Numbered from the stretch's first letter, positions 35,569 through 46,177 are shown. The stretch: DNA of 64,000 nucleotides from Shewanella sp. OMA3-2 (GCF_021513195.1 NZ_CP090974.1:2182001-2246000), one strand, 5' to 3'. Notes: generated by a model not told the origin, from the sequence alone. Translations and numbers: made by a program.

Positions 35569-36150
35569 TTAAAACTTGTACTCAACCCCGATGGAAGCAA
35601 ATTTTAAATCGGTTGAGAAGTTAGCATTATCAATATCATCTGCTGCGCTCTCAATATCTAAGTCATTATCATATAATGTGTAGTCAGCTTTAACAGTCCA
35701 ATTTTTGTTAACATGGTAGCTGACGCCTACACCAGCAAATAAACCTTCATCATCAGTGCTGTCGCTAACACCAAGAACAGAATAATCAGTCTTATACCAT
35801 AGCTGACCACCACGGACATAAAGGCTGATGTTATCGGTTACTGGCAAACCTAATTTTAGGCCTAGGGAATAGCCATCGGTATCTGCATTCGCTAAATCAT
35901 TACCATAACGACCAAAATCAATGTAGCTACCTTCAACAGCAATGTATTGATTTAATCCATATCCGGCAAATACTTGATATGCGCCTTTATTGTCATCAAA
36001 TTCTTCGTCACCCTCTACCCGTAAAAAACCGTAGTCAGCTCCGACGTAGAATCCCTGTGCATCAACTTCTGGGTTATATGTTTCTGCTTGTGCGCTAGAG
36101 CTTAAAAAACCCGCGGTAATAAGTGCTGCTACTAATATTGTCTTTTTCAT
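35569..36150 (-). CDS. OmpA-like outer-membrane beta-barrel protein
   Basis: A 193-aa porin-type protein. The signal peptide is MKKTILVAALITAGFLSSSAQA. The mature part alternates strands such as GFYVGADYGFLRVEG, GAYQVFAGYGL, YIAVEGSYIDFG and a C-terminal LKFASIGVEYKF ending in Phe. This matches an 8-stranded OmpA N-terminal-type barrel without the peptidoglycan-binding part. ATG 36150 is chosen because GGAG lies 6 bases upstream. The physiological role is unknown. Confidence 0.85.
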   Translation of the reverse strand: MKKTILVAALITAGFLSSSAQAETYNPEVDAQGFYVGADYGFLRVEGDEEFDDNKGAYQVFAGYGLNQYIAVEGSYIDFGRYGNDLANADTDGYSLGLKLGLPVTDNISLYVRGGQLWYKTDYSVLGVSDSTDDEGLFAGVGVSYHVNKNWTVKADYTLYDNDLDIESAADDIDNANFSTDLKFASIGVEYKF

Positions 36151-36417
36151 TACATACTCCATAGTCATTTTTCATTACCTTTACTGAATTTGATAATCCA
36201 GATGTATTGATATATACAAGTCTTATGCCAATATAAAATAACAGAATAAACGGCGGTTTCGTTTAAAAAGCAAACGATTAATGGCAGTTTAAATGTAATT
36301 TTTATCATTTTCTGTGAAAAAATTACAATATATTGATAAGTGAGTGTTTGACTATATTTGGTAATGTATCAAATCTATAAATTAATCTCGTTATGGTATG
36401 AAATTAAAAGGAGTGTT

Positions 36418-37002
36418 ATGCCTATTCGCAAAACGCTGAAACAAAAAACACATCAATTTATATATTCAAAGCATATGTTAAGTGGCATTACCATCGCGTC
36501 TTTTTTCGAGTCGATCATCGTGCCTATTCCACTAGAAGCTGTATTAGTACCATTAATGCAAGCCCGTCGTGACAGATTATGGGTTATTGCGCTAATGGCA
36601 ACGGTAGGTTGTATCCTGGGGGCTTTATGTGGTTATGGTGTGGGTTATTATTTATTTGATGCTTTTGGGGATTGGCTAATTAATACATTTTCAAACCCTG
36701 AGCAATTTTCTAATGTACAACAAAAGATGTTGGACCAAGGTTTCTGGTTTGTGATCACGGTTGGTATTGTACCCATTCCATTTCAAATCGCCATGTTGGC
36801 AGCTGGAGCGACAAAGTATTCCTTAATGTTGTTTTTAATCGCTTCAGCGATTGCGCGTTCAATTCGTTATTTTGGATTAGCCATTGTGGTTTATTGCACA
36901 GGTAATCAAGCCGAGTATCTTATCAAAAAAAATAAAGTCAAAGCCATGATTTTTTTAACAACTCTGGCATTGTGCCTGTGGGGATTAAGTCTCTTATTAT
37001 AA
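36418..37002 (+). CDS. DedA/SNARE-associated (YqaA-like) inner-membrane protein
   Basis: A 194-aa membrane protein of the DedA/VTT superfamily. The signature FFESIIVPIPLEAVLVPLM with re-entrant character is followed by a glycine-rich helix (VGCILGALCGYGVGYYLF) and GIVPIPFQIAMLAAGA. About five membrane segments are visible. DedA relatives affect membrane lipid transport and proton balance. ATG 36418 has AAAAGGAG 4 bases upstream. It is monocistronic, divergent from the porin gene. Confidence 0.83.
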   Translation: MPIRKTLKQKTHQFIYSKHMLSGITIASFFESIIVPIPLEAVLVPLMQARRDRLWVIALMATVGCILGALCGYGVGYYLFDAFGDWLINTFSNPEQFSNVQQKMLDQGFWFVITVGIVPIPFQIAMLAAGATKYSLMLFLIASAIARSIRYFGLAIVVYCTGNQAEYLIKKNKVKAMIFLTTLALCLWGLSLLL

Positions 37003-37358
37003 TTAATACAGAAATGGTTGCAGCAAGGTGGGCCAGTAAATTTGTCATTAACTACTGTGTAAAATACAGCAAGCTATAACACTTTACTGATAAATTTTTG
37101 GTGAGGTGGTTCAGTTAACGATTTATGCATCCAATAAAATTATCTTGATGACTTTGTATTTAATTACATTGAAATCGAGAGTGTAAAAATTTCATGTTGA
37201 TTGTAAATTCTTCATGTTTTTACAGATTACCAAAGTATTTTATTAATTTATTTTTTAATTAAATCAAGTGGATAAAATAATTTTAAAATTGGAGTGTTTA
37301 TTGCTTCAAAGAAAGTAAGCTAGCAATAGTTAGTGGTACAGTCAAAACAGGAGTTAAT
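37003..37358 (+). other. AT-rich upstream region of the PA2169-like gene
   Basis: A 356-bp stretch with no convincing frame. It has an inverted repeat TGTAAAAA (37182-37189) and TTTTTACA (37217-37224), enclosing TTCATGTT at 37191-37198, which recurs at 37211-37218. This may be an operator. CAGGAG before ATG 37359 is the ribosome site. No promoter is clear enough to call. Confidence 0.35.
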
Positions 37359-37808
37359 ATGTTAAATCAAAAAACAAGTGTAGAGAATGTAGCAGACGTT
37401 ATTCAAGTAATGAGAGCAGGTGTAGATTTCTATCAAGATGCTGTAGAAAAAGTTAATAGCAGCTCACTTAAAGGTACTTTCACAAAAATGGCTACCAAAA
37501 AGGCTGCTGCTATTCAAGCTTTGCAACCGCTAGCTATTGCCGAACAGGGAGAAATTGAAGATGGGAATTCTATCGCGGTAGAGACTCGTAAGATATACAC
37601 TAAGTTTGTGGCAATGTTCTCAAGTGATGAAGATTACACCTATATAAAGCAACTTGAAGAGGTTGAAGATAAGGTACTTGAAGTGTTAGATGACGCAATA
37701 GCTAAAAACCAACAAGGTCAGGCATTACTTATTTTGACTAATATTAGAGTAGATGCGCAATCTATGCATGACGAAATGAAAACCTTGCAACAGTTAAAGA
37801 AAAACTAG
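37359..37808 (+). CDS. PA2169-type four-helix-bundle protein (DUF2383-like)
   Basis: A 149-aa helical protein with the PA2169/DUF2383 pattern: residues 5-30 (VENVADVIQVMRAGVDFYQDAV) and later helices (YIKQLEEVEDKVLEVLDDAI, LLILTNIRVDAQSMHDEM). These proteins have a ferritin-like fold and are often stress-induced, but their biochemical role is unsettled. The following csbD-like gene is also a typical stress gene, so the two may be co-regulated. Confidence 0.75.
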   Translation: MLNQKTSVENVADVIQVMRAGVDFYQDAVEKVNSSSLKGTFTKMATKKAAAIQALQPLAIAEQGEIEDGNSIAVETRKIYTKFVAMFSSDEDYTYIKQLEEVEDKVLEVLDDAIAKNQQGQALLILTNIRVDAQSMHDEMKTLQQLKKN

Positions 37809-37914
37809 GCATTTTAATACTTATCATTATTTAAGATTTTATTAATAACTTGATGGTTAAAAGGGTCTAACAGACTTATTCAGCGATTTTTGTTACATGA
37901 AGGAGTATATCATT

Positions 37915-38106
37915 ATGAATAACGACATTATTGAAGGTAAATGGAAACAGGCGTCTGGTTCACTTAAAGCGCATTGGGGGAAGTTAACTGATGATGATTT
38001 ACAGGAAATAGACGGCAACCTTGAGAAGTTTCAAGGTAAAATGCAAGAGAAGTATGGTATGGCGAAAGACGAGGCTAAGAAGGCATTCGAGAAGTCACAT
38101 GTTTAG
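37915..38106 (+). CDS. CsbD-family small stress protein
   Basis: A 63-aa protein with the CsbD signature IIEGKWKQASGSLKAHWGKLTDDDL and a charged helical C-terminus. CsbD proteins are induced by general stress in many bacteria; the function is unknown. ATG 37915 with AAGGAG 9 bases upstream is chosen over an earlier ATG at 37897, which itself overlaps the ribosome site. A strong terminator follows. Confidence 0.9.
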   Translation: MNNDIIEGKWKQASGSLKAHWGKLTDDDLQEIDGNLEKFQGKMQEKYGMAKDEAKKAFEKSHV

Positions 38107-38131
38107 TATTTTTAAATAATTAAACGAATAA

Positions 38132-38153
38132 AAAAGCGCCTTTCGGCGCTTTT
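38132..38153. terminator. Bidirectional rho-independent terminator
   Basis: AAAAGCGCC (38132-38140) and GGCGCTTTT (38145-38153) form a 9-bp stem with a TTTC loop. A tracts and T tracts flank it, so it serves both the csbD-like gene and the convergent gltA. Confidence 0.92.
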
Positions 38154-38174
38154 TATTTAAACATTAATTACAAA

Positions 38175-39461
38175 TTAACGTTTGTCTAAACTCACAAATT
38201 CACGTGCAGATTCACCAGTATATAACTGACGAGGGCGGCTAATTTTATGGCCTGGTTGATCTAACATTTCTTTCCAATGTGAAATCCAACCAACGGTGCG
38301 TGACAATGCAAATAGCACTGTAAACATATCATTAGGGATACCAATGGCTTTCATGATAAGACCAGAATAGAAGTCAACGTTCGGGTATAGCTTCTTAGAG
38401 ATAAAGTATTCATCTTCAAGTGCAATACGCTCTAGTTCCATTGCTACATCGAGTAATGGATCAACGACTTTAAGTTCATTTAACACTTCATGACAGGTTT
38501 CACGCATCACTTTTGCGCGAGGGTCGAAGTTCTTGTAAACACGGTGTCCGAAGCCCATTAAGCGGAATGGATCATTTTTGTCTTTCGCTTTAGCGATAAA
38601 CTCAGGGATACGATCCACTGAACCAATCTCTTCAAGCATAGCAAGACAAGCTTCGTTTGCGCCGCCGTGAGCAGGGCCCCATAATGACGCAATACCCGCA
38701 GCGATACACGCAAATGGGTTAGCACCTGAAGAACCTGCTAAACGGACAGTAGATGTAGATGCATTTTGCTCATGATCAGCATGCAGTACAAAAATACGGT
38801 CCATTGCTTTTTCTACAACTGGATTGACTTTGTACTCTTCACACGGAGTAGCAAACATCATCGACAAGAAGTTACCCGCATAGCTTAAATCGTTACGTGG
38901 ATAAACAAAAGGTTGTCCCATTGAGTATTTGTAACACATTGCGGCGATCGTAGGCATTTTTGACACCAAACGATAAGCAGCAATTTCACGATGCTTAGAA
39001 TTATTTACATCAAGAGAATCTTGATAAAAAGCAGACAGTGCACCAGTCACACCACAAAGCATTGCCATTGGGTGTGCGTCACGACGGAAACCGCGGAAGA
39101 AGAAAGCGATTTGCTCGTGAACCATAGTGTGTTCTTTCACTGTGGCTTCAAACTTTTCGAAATCAACTTTAGACGGTAGCTCTCCGTATAATAGCAAGTA
39201 GCATAAATCTAAATAAGTTGATTCAGTTGCAAGTTGATCAATTGGGTAACCACGGTGTAATAAAATACCTTGGTCGCCATCGATGTATGTAATTGCAGAC
39301 TCACAAGAAGCTGTTGCTAGAAAGCCTGGATCGAAAGTGAAATAACCTTTCTTTCCTAATGTACTGATGTCGATTACATCAAACCCTTCAGTACCTTTCT
39401 TAATTGGTAAGTCGATTGAATCGTTACCTGGTAACTCTAATTTGGCTATATTATCAGCCAT
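38175..39461 (-). CDS. gltA: Citrate synthase, type II
   Basis: A 428-aa citrate synthase that condenses oxaloacetate with acetyl-CoA to start the TCA cycle. Active-site regions are present: [29 protein letters not shown] and [15 protein letters not shown]. The length and N-terminal domain are those of the NADH-sensitive hexameric type II enzyme of gammaproteobacteria. The start is ATG 39461 with AAGGAG upstream on the minus strand. It is divergent from sdhC, as in E. coli, allowing joint control from the shared region. Confidence 0.97.
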   Translation of the reverse strand: MADNIAKLELPGNDSIDLPIKKGTEGFDVIDISTLGKKGYFTFDPGFLATASCESAITYIDGDQGILLHRGYPIDQLATESTYLDLCYLLLYGELPSKVDFEKFEATVKEHTMVHEQIAFFFRGFRRDAHPMAMLCGVTGALSAFYQDSLDVNNSKHREIAAYRLVSKMPTIAAMCYKYSMGQPFVYPRNDLSYAGNFLSMMFATPCEEYKVNPVVEKAMDRIFVLHADHEQNASTSTVRLAGSSGANPFACIAAGIASLWGPAHGGANEACLAMLEEIGSVDRIPEFIAKAKDKNDPFRLMGFGHRVYKNFDPRAKVMRETCHEVLNELKVVDPLLDVAMELERIALEDEYFISKKLYPNVDFYSGLIMKAIGIPNDMFTVLFALSRTVGWISHWKEMLDQPGHKISRPRQLYTGESAREFVSLDKR

Positions 39462-39877
39462 ACCCCGTTCTCCTTACGTCATTCTCTATCTATGAGTGCG
39501 GCATGTTAAGCGGACATTACTTTACAGTGAATAGGGATGACAGATCAATTTAAATAAGCGTTTAAATTTGTTAGACCAAGGTATATCTCGCGCTAAAAGC
39601 CCTGTGGTGTAGGCTTTAGAATAAAAAAATCATAAAAAAACATAAATTGGATAATGTGATGTTTGTATTTGAGAATTCTCACGAGTATACTTGCCTTCGT
39701 CCCTAAGGGCGACAAACATCACACTTTAGAAATGATTGCTTTACAAACTAAACTAGTGATTTCTCAATTGGTTAGATGTTTGATAGTAATGTCTTTTTTG
39801 CTCAATTAATGTAATTAACATTTTTTGACCTTGATGTGTTTAAAGCAAAAAAGAGATACATAAAAAAATAATGCTCA
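39462..39877. promoter_or_regulatory. Divergent gltA / sdhC control region with nested inverted repeats
   Basis: A 416-bp region between divergent TCA genes. TGTGATGTTTGT (39655-39666) and ACAAACATCACA (39712-39723) are perfect 12-bp inverted arms, 45 bp apart. Inside them lies the perfect palindrome TGAGAATTCTCA (39670-39681) and a CCCTAAGGG element. Closer to sdhC, AATGTAATTAACATT (39808-39822) is a near palindrome that loosely resembles ArcA-type motifs. The factors involved cannot be named from sequence. Confidence 0.5.
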
Positions 39878-40273
39878 ATGGAGCTGAGTGAGCAGAACGT
39901 GAAAAAGCAAAGACCTGTCCATCTAGACCTGCAGACGATAAGCTTCCCTGCGACAGCTATCGCATCTATCCTACACCGCATTTCCGGTGTCATCATGCTA
40001 TTCGCTATTGGTATTCTTTTGTGGTTGTTAAATTCTACTTTAACTTCTGCTGAAGGCTTCGCTAGCGTACAAACCTTGTTTGATGGTTTCGTAATGAAGT
40101 TCATCCTTTGGGGCATTCTAACCGCGCTTGGATATCACTTATTAGGTGGCATACGCCATTTGATTATGGATACTGGCCGTTGGGAAGAGCTAGCTTCAGG
40201 TATTGCTTCAGCTAAAGTGATGTTTGCTTTAGCAGTAACCTTTTCTATCATAGCGGGGATTTGGGTATGGTAA
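39878..40273 (+). CDS. sdhC: Succinate dehydrogenase cytochrome b556 subunit
   Basis: A 131-aa membrane anchor with three helices. VKKQRPVHLDLQTISFPATA and SILHRISGV match the E. coli protein closely; the His in HRISG and the later YHLLGGIRH are the haem and quinone site regions. The start is ATG 39878 (no good ribosome site) or GTG 39899. SdhC and SdhD hold SdhAB at the inner membrane and reduce quinone. It overlaps sdhD by 7 bp. Confidence 0.95.
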   Translation: MELSEQNVKKQRPVHLDLQTISFPATAIASILHRISGVIMLFAIGILLWLLNSTLTSAEGFASVQTLFDGFVMKFILWGILTALGYHLLGGIRHLIMDTGRWEELASGIASAKVMFALAVTFSIIAGIWVW

Positions 40274-40614
40274 CTAACGCAGCAAGTTTTGGACGCAGTG
40301 GTGTCCATGACTATATTTTACTACGTGCCAGTGCGGTAATCCTAGCTTGTTATACTGTTTTTTTGGTGGGATTTATCGCGTGTAGTTCTCCACTGACTTT
40401 CGAGATTTGGCATGGCTTATTTAGCACATTGCCGATGAAAGTATTTACACTGTTAGCCTTAGTTGCTTTGCTTGTCCATGCGTGGATTGGTGTATGGCAA
40501 GTATTGACTGACTATGTAAAATGCACTTCGTTACGTGGTGTATTACAGTTTATCTTTGTTGTGACCGCATTCAGTTATTTAGCGGCCGGCATCGTAATAG
40601 TGTGGGGTGTATAA
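40267..40614 (+). CDS. sdhD: Succinate dehydrogenase membrane anchor subunit
   Basis: A 115-aa protein with three membrane helices, aligning by eye with E. coli SdhD: FGRSGVHDYILLRASA, KVFTLLALVALLVHAWIGVWQVLTDYVK and a terminal VIVWGV. It forms the quinone and haem site with SdhC. The start is ATG 40267, inside the sdhC 3' end. The stop abuts the sdhA GTG directly. Confidence 0.95.
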   Translation: MVTNAASFGRSGVHDYILLRASAVILACYTVFLVGFIACSSPLTFEIWHGLFSTLPMKVFTLLALVALLVHAWIGVWQVLTDYVKCTSLRGVLQFIFVVTAFSYLAAGIVIVWGV

Positions 40615-42381
40615 GTGAGTATTCCAGTACGCGAATTTGATGCAATCGTGATTGGCGCCGGTGGCGCTGGTATGCGTGCAGCATTACAGATTTCTAAAGA
40701 AGGTAAAAGCTGTGCGCTTTTATCAAAAGTATTTCCTACTCGTTCTCATACCGTATCTGCGCAAGGTGGTATCACTGTTGCGTTAGGTAATGCGCATGAA
40801 GATCACTGGGAACAACACATGTACGATACGGTTAAAGGTTCCGATTTTATCGGTGACCAAGACGCGATCGAATTTATGTGTCAAACCGGCCCAGAAGCCA
40901 TTATCGAACTTGAGCACATGGGTTTACCTTTCTCACGTTTTGAAGACGGCACGATTTATCAACGTCCATTTGGTGGCCAATCAAGAAACTTTGGTGGCGA
41001 GCAAGCGGCGCGTACAGCAGCAGCAGCAGATCGTACAGGTCATGCATTGCTTCATTGTTTATATCAGCAAAACGTAAAGCATAAAACTCAAGTGTTTTCT
41101 GAGTGGTATGCATTAGATCTTGTTAAAAATGATGACGGTGCGATTGTCGGTTGTACAGCCATTGAAATTGAAACCGGTGATATTGTTTATTTCAAAGCTA
41201 AAGCGACTATTTTAGCCACGGGTGGTGCAGGGCGTATTTACGCATCAACTACCAATGCTCATATCAACACGGGTGATGGCGTGGGTATGGCAACACGTGC
41301 TGGCGTTCAGTTACAAGACATGGAAATGTGGCAGTTCCACCCAACGGGTATTGCTGGTGCAGGTGTTTTGGTTACTGAAGGTTGTCGTGGTGAAGGTGGA
41401 TATCTTCTCAACAAAGATGGCGAACGTTTCATGGAACGTTATGCGCCAAACGCAAAAGATTTAGCATCACGTGACGTGGTAGCACGTTCAATGATGACTG
41501 AAATTCGTGAAGGTCGTGGTTTAGATGGTCCTTTAGGTCCACATTTATTACTTAAGCTTGATCATTTAGGTAAAGAAACCCTTGAAGCGCGTCTTCCTGG
41601 TGTATGTGAACTATCTCGTACTTTTGCTCACATTGATCCGGCCGATGGTCCAATTCCAGTGTTACCGACTTGTCATTATATGATGGGCGGTTTACCGGCT
41701 AAAGTCAGCGGTCAAGTTATCCGCATGGACAAAGACGGCACAGAATCTGAAGTTGTCGGTTTGTTCGCTGTCGGTGAAATTGCCTGTGTATCTGTACATG
41801 GTGCTAACCGTTTAGGTGGTAACTCACTGTTAGATTTAGTGGTATTTGGTCGTGCAGCTGGTCAACATTTAGGTAAAGCACTGGATGAGACAGCCGATCC
41901 AAAAGCAGCTTCAACTGCCAATATTGATGCTTCTTTAGCGCGCTTAAACCGCTGGGAAAGCAATAAAGATGGCGAAGACCCGACTGTAATTCGTAAAGAT
42001 TTACAGCTTTGTATGCAGCTAAACTTCTCTGTTTTCCGTACTGGTAAAGCAATGGCGGAAGGGTTAGAGCAGCTTCAAGCAATTCAAAAACGTTTAGAAA
42101 ACGCTAAACTTTCTGATAATTCGAGAGAGTTCAACACTCAACGTATTGAATGTTTAGAGCTTGATAATCTTATGGCTACAGCGTTAGCAACAGCATATGC
42201 TGCTAACTTCCGTACAGAAAGCCGCGGTGCGCATTCTCGAGAAGACTTCTTAGAACGTGATGACGATAACTGGTTATGCCACAGTTTATTTGACCCAGCT
42301 GATACATCAATGGTTAAACGTGATGTTAATATGGCGCCTAAGTTACGTGAAGCCTTCCCTCCGAAGAAACGTACTTACTAA
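40615..42381 (+). CDS. sdhA: Succinate dehydrogenase flavoprotein subunit
   Basis: A 588-aa flavoprotein. [11 protein letters not shown] binds [13 protein letters not shown] contains the histidine that carries covalent [26 protein letters not shown] and [20 protein letters not shown] are typical substrate- and FAD-site segments. It oxidises succinate to fumarate and passes electrons to SdhB. It starts at GTG 40615, immediately after the sdhD stop. Full length. Confidence 0.97.
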   Translation: MSIPVREFDAIVIGAGGAGMRAALQISKEGKSCALLSKVFPTRSHTVSAQGGITVALGNAHEDHWEQHMYDTVKGSDFIGDQDAIEFMCQTGPEAIIELEHMGLPFSRFEDGTIYQRPFGGQSRNFGGEQAARTAAAADRTGHALLHCLYQQNVKHKTQVFSEWYALDLVKNDDGAIVGCTAIEIETGDIVYFKAKATILATGGAGRIYASTTNAHINTGDGVGMATRAGVQLQDMEMWQFHPTGIAGAGVLVTEGCRGEGGYLLNKDGERFMERYAPNAKDLASRDVVARSMMTEIREGRGLDGPLGPHLLLKLDHLGKETLEARLPGVCELSRTFAHIDPADGPIPVLPTCHYMMGGLPAKVSGQVIRMDKDGTESEVVGLFAVGEIACVSVHGANRLGGNSLLDLVVFGRAAGQHLGKALDETADPKAASTANIDASLARLNRWESNKDGEDPTVIRKDLQLCMQLNFSVFRTGKAMAEGLEQLQAIQKRLENAKLSDNSREFNTQRIECLELDNLMATALATAYAANFRTESRGAHSREDFLERDDDNWLCHSLFDPADTSMVKRDVNMAPKLREAFPPKKRTY

Positions 42382-42396
42382 GCAGGAGTTGCAAAG

Positions 42397-43104
42397 ATGA
42401 AGTTAACATTTGCAGTGTATCGTTATAATCCTGATGTAGATACTAAGCCATACATGAAGGATTACATCTTAGAAGTGCAAGATGGCACTGATATGATGGT
42501 GTTAGATGCATTAATTAAGCTGAAAGAACAAGATTCTACCTTAGCATTCCGTCGCTCATGCCGTGAAGGTGTGTGTGGTAGTGATGGTATCAATATGAAT
42601 GGTAAGAATGGATTAGCGTGTATTACGCCTCTTTCTACCTTCAAAGGTAAGAAAATTGAAATTCGTCCGCTACCTGGCATGCCAGTAGTACGAGATCTGG
42701 TGGTTGATTTAACTCAGTTCTATAAACAGTATGAGAAAATTAAGCCTTTCTTGATCAATGACGAAAAAACACCAGCGCGTGAACATTTACAATCACCTGA
42801 AGAGCGTGAGCACTTAGATGGTTTATACGAATGTATCATGTGTGCATGTTGTTCTACAGCTTGTCCTTCTTTCTGGTGGAATCCAGATAAGTTTATTGGA
42901 CCAAGTGGTTTATTACATGCTTATCGTTTCTTAATTGACAGCCGCGATACCGCTACTGAAGAGCGTTTATCTGAGCTTGACGATGCTTACAGTGTATTCC
43001 GTTGTCACGGAATTATGAACTGTGTTGATGTTTGTCCTAAAGGGCTCAACCCAACTAAAGCCATTGGTCATATCAAGTCAATGCTATTGAAACGAGCTGT
43101 TTAA
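42397..43104 (+). CDS. sdhB: Succinate dehydrogenase iron-sulfur subunit
   Basis: A 235-aa protein with three clusters. The [2Fe-2S] ligands are in RSCREGVCGSDG and LAC. The [4Fe-4S] and [3Fe-4S] ligands are in CIMCACCSTACPSFWW and CHGIMNCVDVCPKGL. It transfers electrons from SdhA to the quinone site. It lies 15 bp after sdhA behind GCAGGAG and is followed by a hairpin. Confidence 0.97.
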   Translation: MKLTFAVYRYNPDVDTKPYMKDYILEVQDGTDMMVLDALIKLKEQDSTLAFRRSCREGVCGSDGINMNGKNGLACITPLSTFKGKKIEIRPLPGMPVVRDLVVDLTQFYKQYEKIKPFLINDEKTPAREHLQSPEEREHLDGLYECIMCACCSTACPSFWWNPDKFIGPSGLLHAYRFLIDSRDTATEERLSELDDAYSVFRCHGIMNCVDVCPKGLNPTKAIGHIKSMLLKRAV

Positions 43105-43148
43105 TGAACACAGAAGAGCCTTTAAATTCATTTAATTAGCTCTTTATG

Positions 43149-43180
43149 AGAGTCATCTTCATATTGGAGATGGCTCTTTT
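43149..43180 (+). terminator. Probable terminator or attenuator after sdhB
   Basis: AGAGTCATCTTC (43149-43160) and GGAGATGGCTCT (43166-43177) pair over 12 bp with two G-U pairs and an ATATT loop, followed by TTT. It separates sdhB from sucA and may partly end sdh transcripts. Confidence 0.6.
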
Positions 43181-43326
43181 GTGTGTTTACGGATTACCTT
43201 TGTCATTAATTTGTTAGATCCGTTATTTAGTACAAGTCTTTGGCAGAGATAGAAGTTAAGCATGGCGATTATGTTAATTGTTATGCATTATGGCTAGCAC
43301 GTGTATCAAGTTTGAAAGGAATAACA

Positions 43327-46149
43327 ATGCACCAAGGCATCATGAAAGCCTGGCTCGAGTCGTCTCACTTAAGTGGTTCGAATGCGACCTATGTAGAAGA
43401 GATGTATGAAGCCTATCAAGAAGATCCTCAATCAGTTTCTGCTGATTGGCAGGTCGTTTTTGATAATCTCCCACCTGTTAATGGTAATTCTGTTGAAGTA
43501 CCTGAGGTTTCCCACTCTAAAGTTCGTGACTATTTCCGTAGTTTAGCCTTAGAAAGCCGTGCAAAAGGTGCTGCTCGTGTCAGTGACCCTGAGCTAGATG
43601 CTAAACAGGTTAAAGTACTGCAATTAATTAATGCTCATCGTTTCCGTGGTCACCAAAATGCTAACCTAGATCCATTAGGTATGTGGAATCGTGATGCGGT
43701 TCAAGAGCTAGACCCTGCTTACCACGGCTTAACCGCTGAAGATATGCAGCGTGAGTTCAACACGGGTTCATTCGCTTTAGGCGGTGAAACCATGAAACTT
43801 GCGGATATTGTTTTTGCCCTTAAGAGCAGCTATTGCGGTTCGATTGGTGCAGAATATATGCATATTACTGATACCGACGAAAAACGTTGGATCCAGCAAC
43901 GTCTAGAGCCAACCTTAGGTAAGGCTAATTATGACAGTGCGGTTAAAAAACGTATTCTTGAAGGCCTAAATGCTGCTGAAGGTATTGAAAAATACTTAGG
44001 TGCAAAATTTCCAGGTGCTAAACGTTTCTCTTTAGAAGGTGGTGATGCGCTTGTTCCAATGATGCGCGAAATCATCTACCGTGCCGGTGAGGCTGGAACT
44101 AAAGAAATCGTCGTAGGTATGGCTCACCGTGGCCGTTTAAACTTATTGGTTAACATTCTTGGTAAGCGTCCTGGAGAGTTATTCGACGAGTTTGCTGGCA
44201 AGCATGCCGACACACATGGTTCAGGTGATGTTAAGTATCATCAAGGGTTCTCATCAGATTTTGAAACGCCAGGTGGTAATGTTCACTTAGCGTTAGCTTT
44301 TAACCCATCACACCTTGAAATCGTTAACCCTGTGGTTATCGGTTCCGTACGCGCTCGTCAAGATCGTCGCGGCTGTAAAGATGGCTTACAAGTTATGCCT
44401 ATTACAATTCATGGTGATTCAGCTATTACCGGGCAGGGTATTGTACAAGAGACATTTAATATGTCTCAAACCCGCGGTTTCAAAGTGGGTGGCAGTATCC
44501 GCATTGTGGTCAATAACCAAGTTGGTTTTACTACATCTAACCATGCTGACGTACGCTCAACTGAATATTGTACTGATATCGCTAAAATGGTTCAGGCACC
44601 TATTTTCCACGTTAACTCAGATGATCCTGAAGCGGTTGCGTTTATTTCGCAGCTTGCGGTGGATTACCGTAACGAGTTTAAGCGTGATGTGGTGATTGAT
44701 TTAGTTTGTTATCGCCGTCATGGCCATAACGAAGCTGATGAGCCTAGCGCTACTCAGCCGTTAATGTACGCAAAAATCAAAAAACACCCTACGCCACGTA
44801 AAATTTATGCTGATAAATTGATCGCTGAAAACAGTATTCCTGCTGATGAAGTGACCGGGCTGATTAACCATTACCGTGATGCGTTAGATGCGGGTGATTG
44901 TGTGGTTAAAGAGTGGCGTCCAATGACGTTGCATACTGTTGACTGGACTCCTTATTTAAATCGCGAATGGGATGAAGAATACGCTGGTTCAATGTCGATG
45001 GAGCGCTTACAGAATTTAGCTAATAAGTTAGTTGATATTCCAGAAAGCCATGCATTACAGTCACGTGTTGCTAAAATTTGTGCTGATCGCGTATTAATGG
45101 CAAAAGGTGAGAAGTTACTTGATTGGGGTTTTGCTGAAACCTTAGCCTATGCTTCTATCCTTGAAGACAACAAACGTGTCCGTATTACCGGTCAAGATTC
45201 AGGCCGTGGTACTTTCTTCCATCGTCATGCGGTATTGCATAATCAAAAAGACGGTACAACCTATTTACCTTTGCGTAATGTGGCCGAAGAACAAGCCCCG
45301 ATTGATATTATTGACTCTGTTTTATCTGAAGCATCAGTACTCGCATTTGAATATGGCTATGCAACAGCTGAACCAGTTGGTTTGACTATTTGGGAAGCGC
45401 AGTTTGGTGATTTTGTTAACTGTGCGCAGGTGGTTATTGACCAATTCTTATCATCTGGTGAGCAAAAGTGGGGCCGTTTATGTGGTCTGACTATGTTATT
45501 ACCTCATGGTTATGAAGGTCAGGGGCCTGAGCATTCAAGTGCACGTTTAGAGCGCTTCTTGCAATTATGTGCTAACCATAATATGCAAGTGTGTGTGCCA
45601 TCAACACCGGCGCAGGTTTATCACATGTTGCGTCGTCAAGTGGTGCGTCCAATGCGTCGTCCATTAGTGGTTATGTCGCCTAAATCTTTACTGCGTCATC
45701 CATTAGCAGTGTCTACCTTAGAAGAACTTGCTGAAGGTACTTTCCAAAATATCATCGGCGAGATTGATACCTTAGATGCAAGTAAAGTTGATCGCGTAGT
45801 GTTCTGTAGCGGCAAAGTGTATTTCGAGTTGCTTGAAAAACGTCGCAAAGAGAATATCACTAATGTTGCCATCATTCGTGTTGAGCAGTTGTACCCTTTC
45901 CCTGATGTGGAAATGCGTGCTGCTTTAGAAACATATCAACATGTTACTGATTTTGTTTGGTGTCAGGAAGAGCCTCAAAACCAAGGTGCGTGGTACTGTA
46001 GTCAGCATCACTTCTGGGCTAATATTCCAGCAGGCGCTCAACTAACTTATGCTGGTCGTGAAGCGTCAGCAGCACCAGCATGTGGTTATCCTGGATTGCA
46101 CGTACAGCAACAAGAATCATTAGTAAATAGCGCATTAAAACTGTCGTAA
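43327..46149 (+). CDS. sucA: 2-Oxoglutarate dehydrogenase E1 component
   Basis: A 940-aa thiamine-diphosphate enzyme that decarboxylates 2-oxoglutarate. The N-terminal LSGSNATYVEEMYEAYQEDP motif binds E2. GMAHRGRLNLLVNILGK, VVNNQVGFTTS and GQDSGRGTFFHRHA are cofactor and active-site segments. ATG 43327 is used because AAAGGA is at 43315-43320; an upstream in-frame start adds 29 unconserved residues. It forms the dehydrogenase complex with SucB and a separately encoded Lpd. Confidence 0.97.
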   Translation: MHQGIMKAWLESSHLSGSNATYVEEMYEAYQEDPQSVSADWQVVFDNLPPVNGNSVEVPEVSHSKVRDYFRSLALESRAKGAARVSDPELDAKQVKVLQLINAHRFRGHQNANLDPLGMWNRDAVQELDPAYHGLTAEDMQREFNTGSFALGGETMKLADIVFALKSSYCGSIGAEYMHITDTDEKRWIQQRLEPTLGKANYDSAVKKRILEGLNAAEGIEKYLGAKFPGAKRFSLEGGDALVPMMREIIYRAGEAGTKEIVVGMAHRGRLNLLVNILGKRPGELFDEFAGKHADTHGSGDVKYHQGFSSDFETPGGNVHLALAFNPSHLEIVNPVVIGSVRARQDRRGCKDGLQVMPITIHGDSAITGQGIVQETFNMSQTRGFKVGGSIRIVVNNQVGFTTSNHADVRSTEYCTDIAKMVQAPIFHVNSDDPEAVAFISQLAVDYRNEFKRDVVIDLVCYRRHGHNEADEPSATQPLMYAKIKKHPTPRKIYADKLIAENSIPADEVTGLINHYRDALDAGDCVVKEWRPMTLHTVDWTPYLNREWDEEYAGSMSMERLQNLANKLVDIPESHALQSRVAKICADRVLMAKGEKLLDWGFAETLAYASILEDNKRVRITGQDSGRGTFFHRHAVLHNQKDGTTYLPLRNVAEEQAPIDIIDSVLSEASVLAFEYGYATAEPVGLTIWEAQFGDFVNCAQVVIDQFLSSGEQKWGRLCGLTMLLPHGYEGQGPEHSSARLERFLQLCANHNMQVCVPSTPAQVYHMLRRQVVRPMRRPLVVMSPKSLLRHPLAVSTLEELAEGTFQNIIGEIDTLDASKVDRVVFCSGKVYFELLEKRRKENITNVAIIRVEQLYPFPDVEMRAALETYQHVTDFVWCQEEPQNQGAWYCSQHHFWANIPAGAQLTYAGREASAAPACGYPGLHVQQQESLVNSALKLS

Positions 46150-46177
46150 TAGATAATTTATATAAGGGAAGCTTTCC

